Made by a program: the position numbers and the translations under genes
Shown: one piece after another, positions 7,181 to 15,138 of the stretch
Numbering within the stretch: position 1 is the first letter of the stretch
Layout: each line of letters starts with the position of its first letter
The notes under the pieces: generated by a model
Told to the model about the DNA's origin: nothing
The model's input: the letters and a program-made list of their open reading frames with translations, nothing else
Database searches by the model: none
Assembly: GCF_035998295.1 (NCBI RefSeq)
Contig: NZ_DASYHS010000227.1
Coordinates: forward strand, 1-30,918
Source: DASYHS01 sp035998295
GTDB lineage: Bacteria > Pseudomonadota > Alphaproteobacteria > Azospirillales > Azospirillaceae
Direction: 5' to 3'
DNA: 30,918 nucleotides

Positions 7181-9106
7181 TCATTCGGCGCCGTCCCGGA
7201 CCACCACCTCCCGCCGGCTCTCGGGGTCTACCCACCAGGCGTCGAAGGCGATGCCGTAGGGCGGCAGGGGCTCGGGATGGCTGAGCTTGTCCCAATAGGC
7301 GACGCGGGTCACGCCGGCATGGAAATGCGGGATCACGTAGTGCCCCCACAGCAGCGCCCGGTCGAGCGCGCGGGTCGCCGCGACCAGGTCCTCGCGCGTT
7401 TCGGCCGCGATCACGTGCTCGACCAGCGCGTCCACCGCCTCGTTGCAGACGCCGGCGAAGTTCCGGCTGCCGGGCATCGCGGCGGACTCGCAGGTCCAGT
7501 AGCCGCGCTGCTCGTTGCCCGGGGAGAGCGACTGGCCCCAGACCATCGTGATCATGTCGAAGTCGAAGTTCTGGACGCGGTTGACGTATTGGGAGGAATC
7601 GACGACCCGGATCCCGGCCTCGATGCCGAGGCGGCGCAGATTGGCGACCACCGGCAGGGCGATGCGCTGCATGTTGGGATCGGCCAGCAGGATCTCGAAC
7701 TCGAAGGGCGCGCCGGTTTCGCCCTGGACGCGCCGGCCGTCGCGCAGGACCCAGCCCGCCTCCTCGAGCAGCCGGTGGGCCTCCACGAGGTTCCGCCGCA
7801 GCCCGTGCTCGCCCTCGACGCCGGGGGGTTCGTAGTCGCGGGTGAACACCTCCTCGGGCAGCGCGCCGCGCAGCGGCTCCAGCAGCGCCAGCTCGGCCGG
7901 GCCCGGCGTCCCCTCCGACGCGAGCTCGGAGTTCTCGAAATAGCTGTCGGTGCGCTTGTAGGCGCCGTGGAACAGCACCCGGTTCGCCCATTCGAAGTCG
8001 AAGGCGTTGGCGAGCGCCTGGCGCACCTTCGGGTCGGAGAAGACCGGCCGCCTCGTGTTGAAGACGAAGCCCTGCATGCCCGACGGCGTCTCGTCCTCGA
8101 TCTCCTCCAGGATCAGGTCGCCGCGCTCGCGGGCCGGGGCGCGGTAGGCGGTGGCCCAGTCCTTGGCGCTCGGCTCGATCCTGAAATCGACCAGCCCGGC
8201 CTTGAACGCCTGCAGCGCCACCGTCGGGTCCAGATAGTAGTCGTAGGTCAGGCTGCCGAAATTGTGGCGGCCGGCATTGACCGGCAGGTCGCGGCCCCAG
8301 TAGTCCTCGACCCGCTCATAGGTGATGGAGCGGCCGGGATCGACCCGGGCGATGCGGTACGGCCCGCCGCCGAGCGGCGGCTCCAGGGTCGTGCGCGAGA
8401 AGTCGCGGGACTGCCAGTAATGGGCGGGCAGGACCGGAAGCTGGCCCAGGATCAGCGGCAGCTCGCGGTTGTCGCCGGGTCGGAAGGAGAAGCGGACCGT
8501 GCGCTCGTCCAGCGCCTCGACCGTCTCCACGGCGGCGTAGTAGGCGCCATAGAAGGGATGGGTCTCGCGCAGGATGTCGAAGGAGAAGATCACGTCGTCG
8601 GCCGTGACCGGACGGCCGTCGTGGAAACGCGCCTCGGGCCGAAGGGCGAACTCGACCCAGGACCGGTCCTCGGGCACGCGGACGCTCTCGGCCAGCAGCG
8701 GGTACTGCGTGAACGCCTCGTCCTCCGGGGCCGCCATCAGCGTGTCGTAGATCATCCCCAGGCCGACCGCCGGCACGCCCCGGACCGTGAACGGGTTCAA
8801 GGTGTCGTAGCTGCCGACCGCCGAGAGCGTGACCGCCCCGCCCTTGGGGGCGTCGGGGTTGACGTAGTCGAAATGCTCGAAGCCGGGCCCGTATTTCGGC
8901 TCGCCATGCATCGCAAGCGCGTGCCTGGGCTCGACGTCCTGCCCGCCCTTCGGCTCGGCGTTCCGCTCGCCCTTCGGCTCGACGCTCTGCCCGCCGCCCG
9001 GCGCGTCCTGCCCGAAGGCGGAGGCCGACAAGGCCGGGGCCAGCGCCAGGGCCGCCAGCAGGGCCAGGACGCGAAGGGGCGAGGGTCGCCGCTGCTCGGT
9101 GGTCAT
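7181..9106 (-). CDS. extracellular solute-binding protein family 5, YejA-like oligopeptide binder
   Basis: This 641-residue periplasmic binding protein belongs to ABC family 5 (Opp/Dpp/YejA). The start is fixed by AGGAGG seven bases before the ATG at 9106 and by the signal peptide it opens (basic start, then LRVLALLAALALAPALSASA). The mature domain begins with HALAMHGEPKYGPGFEHFDYVNPDAPKGG, the hallmark of YejA-type proteins (known role: binding of oligopeptides, including microcin C, for import). TLNPF, YDTLM, a family 5 WVEFALRPEARFHDG block and DDVIFSFD follow. An unusual Glu-Pro-Lys-Gly-rich linker with near repeats (EPKGERN, EPKGGQD) separates signal peptide and domain. No yejB, yejE or yejF permease or ATPase gene lies in the window, so it is an orphan here. 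The next gene on the same strand is mutL. Confidence 0.92.
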   Translation of the reverse strand: MTTEQRRPSPLRVLALLAALALAPALSASAFGQDAPGGGQSVEPKGERNAEPKGGQDVEPRHALAMHGEPKYGPGFEHFDYVNPDAPKGGAVTLSAVGSYDTLNPFTVRGVPAVGLGMIYDTLMAAPEDEAFTQYPLLAESVRVPEDRSWVEFALRPEARFHDGRPVTADDVIFSFDILRETHPFYGAYYAAVETVEALDERTVRFSFRPGDNRELPLILGQLPVLPAHYWQSRDFSRTTLEPPLGGGPYRIARVDPGRSITYERVEDYWGRDLPVNAGRHNFGSLTYDYYLDPTVALQAFKAGLVDFRIEPSAKDWATAYRAPARERGDLILEEIEDETPSGMQGFVFNTRRPVFSDPKVRQALANAFDFEWANRVLFHGAYKRTDSYFENSELASEGTPGPAELALLEPLRGALPEEVFTRDYEPPGVEGEHGLRRNLVEAHRLLEEAGWVLRDGRRVQGETGAPFEFEILLADPNMQRIALPVVANLRRLGIEAGIRVVDSSQYVNRVQNFDFDMITMVWGQSLSPGNEQRGYWTCESAAMPGSRNFAGVCNEAVDALVEHVIAAETREDLVAATRALDRALLWGHYVIPHFHAGVTRVAYWDKLSHPEPLPPYGIAFDAWWVDPESRREVVVRDGAE

Positions 9107-9444
9107 GCGTCCTCCTGCGGGAAGCGACGGCCGCGGGCGCGGAGCCCGCCGCTTACATATCGGAATATTCAAGGGGCGCCGGAGAGACCATATGGGCCCG
9201 AGCCGCCGCGACCTCAAGTCGCGCGGCCCCGAGCCGCGGGGCGGCCCGCGCGCTTGACCGGCGGCGGCGGTCCCCCTAAGTTCCAGCCGTGGTTCGGGGA
9301 CCGTCCGCGCCGGCGGAGCCGGCTCGCCGTCCGGACCGCGCGGCCGGACCGCGCAGCGGACGGCGCGCCGCAGCGACGGCGCCGATCCGCCACGACGACG
9401 CAGATCCGCCACACGACCGCCCCCGCGCCCCTGGACCGTGCCCC
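9107..9444. promoter_or_regulatory. 338-bp divergent intergenic region (binding protein gene / ileS)
   Basis: No gene is supported here. The stretch must carry promoters for the binding-protein gene (minus) and ileS (plus), but neither shows a clear sigma-70 consensus. It holds several GC-rich dyads, for example CGCGAC (9207-9212) with GTCGCG (9218-9223), and repeated CCGGACCGCGC-type runs near 9330-9360. A frame open through this region in phase with ileS (from 9289) is low-complexity Pro/Arg/Ala and is not thought to be translated. No T-box or other known leader RNA is recognised. Confidence 0.4.
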
Positions 9445-12294
9445 ATGACCCGCGACTACAAATCGACCGTCTTCCTGCCGCGCACCGATTTCCCCATGCG
9501 CGCCGGCCTGCCGGCCAAGGAGCCAGAGCTTCTGAAGCGGTGGGCGTCGCTGGACCTGTACCGGCGCCTGCGCGAACAGTCCGCGGGGCGGCCCAAATTC
9601 GTCCTCCATGACGGCCCGCCCTACGCGAACGGCAACATCCATGTCGGCCACGCCGTCAACAAGATCCTGAAGGACGTGATCAACCGCTCGCACCAGATGC
9701 TGGGCAAGGACGCGCCCTACGTCCCGGGCTGGGACTGCCACGGCCTGCCGATCGAGTGGAAGATCGAGGAGAAGTACCGGGCCGAGGGCAAGGACAAGGA
9801 CGAGGTCCCGGTCGTGCAGTTCCGCGCGGAGTGCCGGGCCTTCGCCGACCGCTGGGTCAAGACGCAGACGGAGGAGTTCGCGCGGCTCGGCGTGCTGGGC
9901 GACTGGGCGCGGCCCTACACCACCATGACCTACGCCGCCGAGGCGCAGATCACCCGCGAGATCCACAAGTTCCTGATGAACGGCGGCCTGTACAAGGGCG
10001 ACCGGCCGGTGCTGTGGTCCGTGGTCGAGAAGACCGCGCTCGCGGAGGCCGAGGTCGAGTACCACGACCACACCTCGACCACGGTCTGGGCGCGCTTCCC
10101 GGTCGCCTCCAGCGCGGCGCCGGCGATGGCAGGCGTCAATGTCGTGATCTGGACGACGACGCCCTGGACCCTGCCCGGCAACCGCGCCGTCGCCTATGGC
10201 GAGGACATCGAGTACGGCGTGTTCGAGGTGACGGCGACCGCCGAGGGCAGCCTCGCGCGCACGGGCGAGCGGCTGGCGGTCGCGACCGCGCTGTGGGAGC
10301 GGACGGCCAAGGACGCCGGGATCACGGACTGGCGCGTGCTGGCGGCCGTCAAGGGCGCCGACCTCGCCGGCACCGTCTGCGCGCATCCGCTGCGCGGCCA
10401 GGGCTACGACTTCGAGGTGCCGATGCTGCCGGCCGGCTTCGTCGAGGTCGAGACCGGGACCGGCTTCGTCCATATCGGCCCCGGCCACGGCGCCGACGAC
10501 TTCGAGGTCGCGCGCCGGTTCGGGGTCGAGGTGCCGCGGACGGTGGACGCCGACGGCAGCTTCCTGCCCCACGTCCCGCTGTTCGCGGGCCGGCGCATCT
10601 TCACGCCGGAAGGCAAGCCCGGCGACGCCAACCCGGCGGTCGTCGAGGCGCTGCGGGACGCCGGCGGGCTGCTGATGCAGGGCCGGCTGCGCCACAGCTA
10701 CCCGCATTCCTGGCGCTCCAAGGCCCCGCTGATCTTCCGCAACACGCCGCAGTGGTTCATCTCCATGGAGAGGAACGGCCTGCGCGACGTCGCGCTGAAG
10801 GCGATCGACGAGACCCGCTGGGTCCCGCCGCAGGGACGCAACCGCATCGCGTCCATGATCGAGAGCCGGCCCGACTGGTGCATCAGCCGCCAGCGCGCCT
10901 GGGGCGTGCCGATCGCCCTGTTCCTGCGCAAGTCCGACGGCGAGCCGCTGAGGGACCAGGCTGTGCTCGACCGCATCGCCGACGTCTTCGAGGCGGAGGG
11001 CTCGGACGCGTGGTTCGCCCGCGACCCGCAGGACTTCCTGGGCGACGCCTACCGGGCCGCGGACTTCGACCAGGTCTTCGACATCGTCGACGTGTGGTTC
11101 GAGTCCGGCTCGTCCCACGCCTTCGTGCTGGAGCAGCGCCCGGAGCTGGGCTCGCCGGCGACGCTCTACCTCGAGGGCTCGGACCAGCATCGCGGCTGGT
11201 TCCATTCCTCCCTGCTGGAGAGCTGCGGCACGCGCGGCCGCGCGCCCTACGACGTGGTGCTGACGCACGGCTTCGCGCTCGACGAGCAGGGGCGCAAGAT
11301 GTCGAAGTCGCTCGGCAACGTCGTCGCGCCGCAGGACGTCGTGAACCAGTACGGCGCGGACATCCTGCGGCTGTGGGTCGTCGGCTCCGACTATTCGGAG
11401 GACCTGCGCGTCGGGCCGGAGATCCTGAAGCACAACGCCGACCTGTACCGCCGGCTGCGCAACACGCTGCGCTACCTGCTGGGCGCGCTGGCCGACTGGC
11501 GGGAGACCGAGCGGCTCGGCCATGCCGAGATGCCGGAGCTGGAGCGCTGGGTCCTGCACCGGCTGGCCGAGCTGGACCTGCACGTGCGCACCTGCATCGA
11601 GGCGTTCGACTTCCACGGCCTGTTCACGACGCTCCATAACTTCTGCGCGACCGAGCTGTCGGCGTTCTACTTCGACATCCGCAAGGACAGCCTGTACTGC
11701 GACCGTCCGGACGAGACGCGCCGGCGCGCGACCCGCACCGTGATGGACACCCTGTTCTCGTGCCTGACCGCCTGGCTCGCCCCGGTCGCGTGCTTCACCG
11801 CCGAGGAGGCGTGGCTGGCGCGCTACGGCGACGACGCGGACGCGCTGCCGAGCGTGCATCTGCGCACCTTCCCGGACGTGCCCCAGGCGTGGCGCGACGA
11901 CACGCTCGCCGAGAAGTGGGAGACGGTGCGCAGGGTGCGCCGGGTCGTCACGGGCGCGCTGGAGCTGGAGCGCGCGAACAAGACGATCGGCTCCTCGCTG
12001 CAGGCGGCGCCGCGCGTCTTCGTGCCCGAGGCCGAGGCGACCGTGCTGGCCGGGGTCGACATGGCCGAGGTCGCGATCACCTCGGGCGTCGAGCTGGTCG
12101 CGGGCGCGGTCCCGGACGGGGCCTTCACCCTGCCCGACGTGCCCGGGGTCGGCGCCCTGTTCCAGCCGGCCGGGGGCGACAAGTGCGAGCGCTGCTGGCG
12201 GGTCCTGCCGGAGGTCGGCGAGGTGCCCGAGCATCCGGCGGTGTGCCGCCGCTGCGCCGACGCGGTCGACCACGTGGTCCAGGCCGCACAATGA
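9445..12294 (+). CDS. ileS: isoleucyl-tRNA synthetase
   Basis: IleRS charges tRNA-Ile in the cytoplasm. The 949-residue protein is a normal length for the bacterial class I enzyme with a zinc ribbon. The start ATG opens MTRDYKSTVFLPRTDFPMRAGLP, the usual N-terminus; no strong Shine-Dalgarno precedes it. The HIGH signature is G63-N-I-H-V-G-H69 and the KMSKS loop is K618-M-S-K-S622. The CP1 editing domain contains WTTTPWTLPGN and GTGFVHIGPGHGADD. A helical anticodon-binding domain follows. Four cysteines near the end (C914, C917, C934, C937) form the zinc site, in CERCW and CRRC. The stop overlaps the lspA start (ATGA), so the two genes form one transcription unit, an order seen widely in proteobacteria. 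Confidence 0.98.
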   Translation: MTRDYKSTVFLPRTDFPMRAGLPAKEPELLKRWASLDLYRRLREQSAGRPKFVLHDGPPYANGNIHVGHAVNKILKDVINRSHQMLGKDAPYVPGWDCHGLPIEWKIEEKYRAEGKDKDEVPVVQFRAECRAFADRWVKTQTEEFARLGVLGDWARPYTTMTYAAEAQITREIHKFLMNGGLYKGDRPVLWSVVEKTALAEAEVEYHDHTSTTVWARFPVASSAAPAMAGVNVVIWTTTPWTLPGNRAVAYGEDIEYGVFEVTATAEGSLARTGERLAVATALWERTAKDAGITDWRVLAAVKGADLAGTVCAHPLRGQGYDFEVPMLPAGFVEVETGTGFVHIGPGHGADDFEVARRFGVEVPRTVDADGSFLPHVPLFAGRRIFTPEGKPGDANPAVVEALRDAGGLLMQGRLRHSYPHSWRSKAPLIFRNTPQWFISMERNGLRDVALKAIDETRWVPPQGRNRIASMIESRPDWCISRQRAWGVPIALFLRKSDGEPLRDQAVLDRIADVFEAEGSDAWFARDPQDFLGDAYRAADFDQVFDIVDVWFESGSSHAFVLEQRPELGSPATLYLEGSDQHRGWFHSSLLESCGTRGRAPYDVVLTHGFALDEQGRKMSKSLGNVVAPQDVVNQYGADILRLWVVGSDYSEDLRVGPEILKHNADLYRRLRNTLRYLLGALADWRETERLGHAEMPELERWVLHRLAELDLHVRTCIEAFDFHGLFTTLHNFCATELSAFYFDIRKDSLYCDRPDETRRRATRTVMDTLFSCLTAWLAPVACFTAEEAWLARYGDDADALPSVHLRTFPDVPQAWRDDTLAEKWETVRRVRRVVTGALELERANKTIGSSLQAAPRVFVPEAEATVLAGVDMAEVAITSGVELVAGAVPDGAFTLPDVPGVGALFQPAGGDKCERCWRVLPEVGEVPEHPAVCRRCADAVDHVVQAAQ

Positions 12295-12791
12295 GCGAGG
12301 CGCGGACGATGGAGGGGGCGCGGCCCCTGGTCCGCCTGGGACTGGGCGTGGCGCTCGCCTGGGTGGTGCTGGACCAGGCGGTGAAGTGGTGGATCCTCGA
12401 GGTGGTGATGCAGCCGCCTCGGGTGATCGAGGTGACGTCCTACTTCAACCTGGTCATGGCCTGGAACCGGGGCGTCAGCTTCAGCCTGTTCGCCAACGAG
12501 GCGGCGATCATGCCCTATGCGCTTTCGGCGCTGGCGGCGGTGATCGTCCTGTTCCTGCTGAACTGGCTGAGGCGCGCCGACCGGGCCTTCACGGCGATCT
12601 GCCTCGGGCTGGTGATCGGCGGGGCGATCGGGAACGTGATCGACCGGCTGCGCTTCGGCGCGGTTGCGGACTTCCTGGACTTCCACGCGATGGGCTATCA
12701 CTATCCGGCGTTCAACGTTGCCGACATGGGCATCAGCGTCGGCGTCGTCCTGCTGCTGCTGGACGGGCTGTTCAGCCGGCGCGGTGCGTGA
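12291..12791 (+). CDS. lspA: lipoprotein signal peptidase (signal peptidase II)
   Basis: LspA removes the signal peptide of prolipoproteins in the inner membrane after diacylglyceryl transfer. The 166-residue protein has four hydrophobic helices. Conserved blocks are VVLDQAVKWW (25-34), FNLVMAWNRGVSFS (52-65), GGAIGNVIDRLRFGAVADFLDF (110-131) and PAFNVADMGI (139-148). The two catalytic aspartates correspond to D127 and D145. The start overlaps the ileS stop by four bases (ATGA). The next gene encodes a lipoprotein, a natural client of this peptidase. Confidence 0.97.
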   Translation: MSEARTMEGARPLVRLGLGVALAWVVLDQAVKWWILEVVMQPPRVIEVTSYFNLVMAWNRGVSFSLFANEAAIMPYALSALAAVIVLFLLNWLRRADRAFTAICLGLVIGGAIGNVIDRLRFGAVADFLDFHAMGYHYPAFNVADMGISVGVVLLLLDGLFSRRGA

Positions 12792-12843
12792 CGGCAACGG
12801 GATCGGACGCCCTTCGGACCTCTTCGGAACCTGGTAACGGCAC

Positions 12844-13425
12844 ATGCGCGCGCTCGGCATCCTCTCCACACTTCCCGGCCGCACCGCCATCCTGGCGCTC
12901 GGCCTCGCAGCGCTCTCGGGATGCAGCGGGCTGCGCGAGACCCTCGGGCTCGACCGCAACCCGCCGGACGAGTTCCAGGTCGTCTCGCGCGCCCCTCTGG
13001 AAGTGCCGGCGCAGTTCGAGCTGCCGCCGCCCAATCCCGGCGCCCCGCGCCCGCAGGAGATGACGCCGACCCGCGCCGCGGCCTCCACCCTGTTCGGCGG
13101 CGCCGCCGGCCAGGCGGCCGGCGACACCGAGGGCGAGCGCACGCTGCTGGCGCAGGCGGGCGCCGACGCCGCGGTCCCGAACATCCGGGCCATCGTCAAC
13201 CGCGAATCGGTCGAGGTGGCCGAGGCGCGGGAAAGCTTCCTCGACAGCCTGCTGTTCTGGCAGGACCCCGAGCCGCCGGGAACCGTCGTCGATCCCCGGG
13301 GCGAGGCCCGGCGCCTGCGCGAGAACTCGGCGCTCGGCCGGCCGGTCACCGAGGGCGAGACGCCGATCATCGTGCGCAAGCGCCGCGCCCCGCTGGAAGG
13401 GCTGACCGACTTCCTCAGCTTCTGA
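12844..13425 (+). CDS. DUF3035 (BamF-type) lipoprotein
   Basis: This 193-residue protein has a lipoprotein signal with lipobox L24-S-G-C27, followed by GLRETLGLDRNPPDEFQVVSRAPLEVPAQFELPPP. PDEFxVVxRAPLxxPxxFxLPxP is the defining motif of DUF3035, a family restricted mainly to alphaproteobacteria and, as I recall, described as BamF, an accessory lipoprotein of the outer-membrane beta-barrel assembly machine. The rest is low-complexity and probably disordered, with a basic end (IIVRKRRAPLEGLTDFLSF). It lies 52 bp after lspA and is likely in the same operon. The Shine-Dalgarno is weak. The family call is firm; a BAM role rests on work in other species. Confidence 0.85.
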   Translation: MRALGILSTLPGRTAILALGLAALSGCSGLRETLGLDRNPPDEFQVVSRAPLEVPAQFELPPPNPGAPRPQEMTPTRAAASTLFGGAAGQAAGDTEGERTLLAQAGADAAVPNIRAIVNRESVEVAEARESFLDSLLFWQDPEPPGTVVDPRGEARRLRENSALGRPVTEGETPIIVRKRRAPLEGLTDFLSF

Positions 13426-13437
13426 GTCCCCGCAAGG

Positions 13438-13464
13438 CGGCCCGCAGGCCGACGCGCGGGGCCG
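13438..13464 (+). terminator. GC-rich hairpin after the DUF3035 gene
   Basis: CGGCCCGC (13438-13445) pairs with GCGGGGCCG (13456-13464) with one bulged base and a 10-base loop, twelve bases after the DUF3035 stop. No T-run follows, so it may be a weak or Rho-assisted terminator separating the ileS operon from the M16 pair. Confidence 0.4.
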
Positions 13465-13539
13465 TCTCATGCGGGGTTGTCGGCGCATGGGCCAGGGGCC
13501 AGTTAGTGGGCGCATTCCGCATCAGGAGGTGTCCCGACC

Positions 13540-15138
13540 GTGTCCCTGCCGCAGCTATTCCCGGCCCGCCGGCTGGCCGCGCCGCTTCTAGCGGCCGCCC
13601 TGCTGGCCGCGCCCGCCGCGGCCGCATGGGCGCAAGCCCCGGCCGAGCCCCGGACCGACGAGCCGGCCGCCCAGGCCGGGACCGAGGCCCAGGCCGAAAC
13701 CGAGGCTGCCCCCCCGACTGAAGCTCCGGAAGCGGATGAGGCGCGCAGCGGCGTCTTCTTCCCCGAGACCTTCACGCTGTCCAACGGCATGCAGGTGGTC
13801 GTCGTGACCAACCGGCGCATGCCGGTCGTCACCCACATGGTGTGGTACAAGGTCGGCGCCGCCGACGAGGCGGTCGGCGACAGCGGCATCGCGCATTTCC
13901 TCGAGCACCTGATGTTCAAGGGGACGGACACCGTGCCCGCGGGCGATTTCAGCGAAGTCGTCGCGCGGCACGGCGGCAACGACAACGCCTTCACCTCCTG
14001 GGACTACACGGGATACTTCCAGAACGTCGCCCGCGACCGGCTGGAGATGGTGATGGAGATGGAGGCCGACCGCATGGCCAATCTCCGCCTCACCGACGAG
14101 GAGGTGCTGCCCGAGCGCGCCGTCGTGATCGAGGAGCGCCGCCAGCGGACCGACAACGAGCCGGGCAGCCGGCTGGCGGAGCAGGCGAACGCCAGCCTGT
14201 TCGTCCACCACCCCTACGGCCGCCCGATCATCGGCTGGGAGAGCGAGCTGTTCGAGATGACCCGGGAGGACGCCGAGGCGTTCTACGAGACCTGGTACGC
14301 GCCCAACAACGCCGTGCTGGTCGTCGCCGGCGACATCGACGCGCAGGAGCTGCGCCCGCTGGCCGAACGCACCTACGGCCAGATCGAGCCGCGCCCGGTG
14401 CCGCCGCGCGTCCGGGTCTCCGAGCCGCCGCTGGAAGCCGAGCGGCGCGTGATCCTGCGCGACCCCGAGGTGCGCCAGCCCGCCTATCGCCGCCTGTTCA
14501 AGGCCCCGTCCTACAATGCCGGCGAGACGCGGCACGCCTATCCGCTGCAGGTGCTGAGCGAAATCCTGGGCGGCGGCACGACGAGCCGGCTCTACCGCGA
14601 GTTGGTGGCCGAGAAGCGGCTGGCGACCGGCGCCGGCACCGGCTATTCGGGGACCGCGCTCGACCTGGGGGTGTTCGGCATCTACCTGAACCCGACCCCC
14701 GGCACCGGGATCGAGGAGCTGGAAGCCGCGATGGAGGACGTCGTCGCGCGCCTACTGGCCGACGGCGTCACCGCCGAGGAGGTCGAGACCGCGAAGCGGC
14801 GGCTGGAGCGCCAGGCCGTCTTCGCCCGCGACAGCCTGAGCGGCCCGGCCTACAGCTTCGGGACCGCGCTGACGACCGGCGGCACGGTCGAGGACGTCGA
14901 GGTCTGGCCGGAGCGCATCGCCGCCGTGACGGCCGAGCAGGTCAACGCCGCCGCGCGCGCGGTCCTGGGCCAGAGCGGCTTCGTCGTCGGCCTGCTGCTG
15001 CCGGCCGAAGAGGAGGCGGCCGCATCCGCCCCCGCCGCCACACCCGCCACACCCGCCCCGACCGCCGCCCCCGCGGCTTCGGCCCCGGCGCCCGGCCCCG
15101 AGGCCCCCATCCCGCACGGCGAAGAGGTGCTGCAGTGA
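13540..15138 (+). CDS. M16 family zinc metallopeptidase, catalytic subunit, exported
   Basis: This 532-residue pitrilysin-type (M16) peptidase starts at GTG 13540. The choice is supported by AGGAGGT at 13524-13530 and the signal peptide it opens (PLLAAALLAAPAAAAWAQ). The inverted zinc motif H119-F-L-E-H123 is intact, with the distal glutamate near E199 in RAVVIEERRQRTDNEPGSR. The first M16 domain is followed by the inactive-half C-terminal domain with LGGGTTSRLYRELVAEKRLATG. A Pro/Ala-rich stretch lies after the signal peptide, and a second Ala/Pro-rich tail closes the protein, as is common for periplasmic proteins of high-GC bacteria. It is coupled by a 4-bp GTGA overlap to the second M16 gene, which lacks the zinc motif. 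Such pairs work as heterodimers that degrade peptides in the periplasm. The actual substrate is unknown. Confidence 0.93.
   Translation: MSLPQLFPARRLAAPLLAAALLAAPAAAAWAQAPAEPRTDEPAAQAGTEAQAETEAAPPTEAPEADEARSGVFFPETFTLSNGMQVVVVTNRRMPVVTHMVWYKVGAADEAVGDSGIAHFLEHLMFKGTDTVPAGDFSEVVARHGGNDNAFTSWDYTGYFQNVARDRLEMVMEMEADRMANLRLTDEEVLPERAVVIEERRQRTDNEPGSRLAEQANASLFVHHPYGRPIIGWESELFEMTREDAEAFYETWYAPNNAVLVVAGDIDAQELRPLAERTYGQIEPRPVPPRVRVSEPPLEAERRVILRDPEVRQPAYRRLFKAPSYNAGETRHAYPLQVLSEILGGGTTSRLYRELVAEKRLATGAGTGYSGTALDLGVFGIYLNPTPGTGIEELEAAMEDVVARLLADGVTAEEVETAKRRLERQAVFARDSLSGPAYSFGTALTTGGTVEDVEVWPERIAAVTAEQVNAAARAVLGQSGFVVGLLLPAEEEAAASAPAATPATPAPTAAPAASAPAPGPEAPIPHGEEVLQ

Noticed and set aside
5157..7259. 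A 700-codon plus-strand frame antisense to mutL
   Set aside because: Its composition is that of a shadow (Gly/Arg/Ala/Val/His) and mutL carries all expected motifs on the minus strand.
9289..9444. N-terminal extension of ileS from GTG 9289
   Set aside because: It is a Pro/Arg/Ala-rich stretch without relation to IleRS; the usual N-terminus begins at 9445.
9214..12291. A 1025-codon open frame antisense to ileS
   Set aside because: It is low-complexity (Arg, Ala, Val, Asp, His) with no motif, and the plus strand encodes a textbook IleRS. Long antisense frames are common at this GC.
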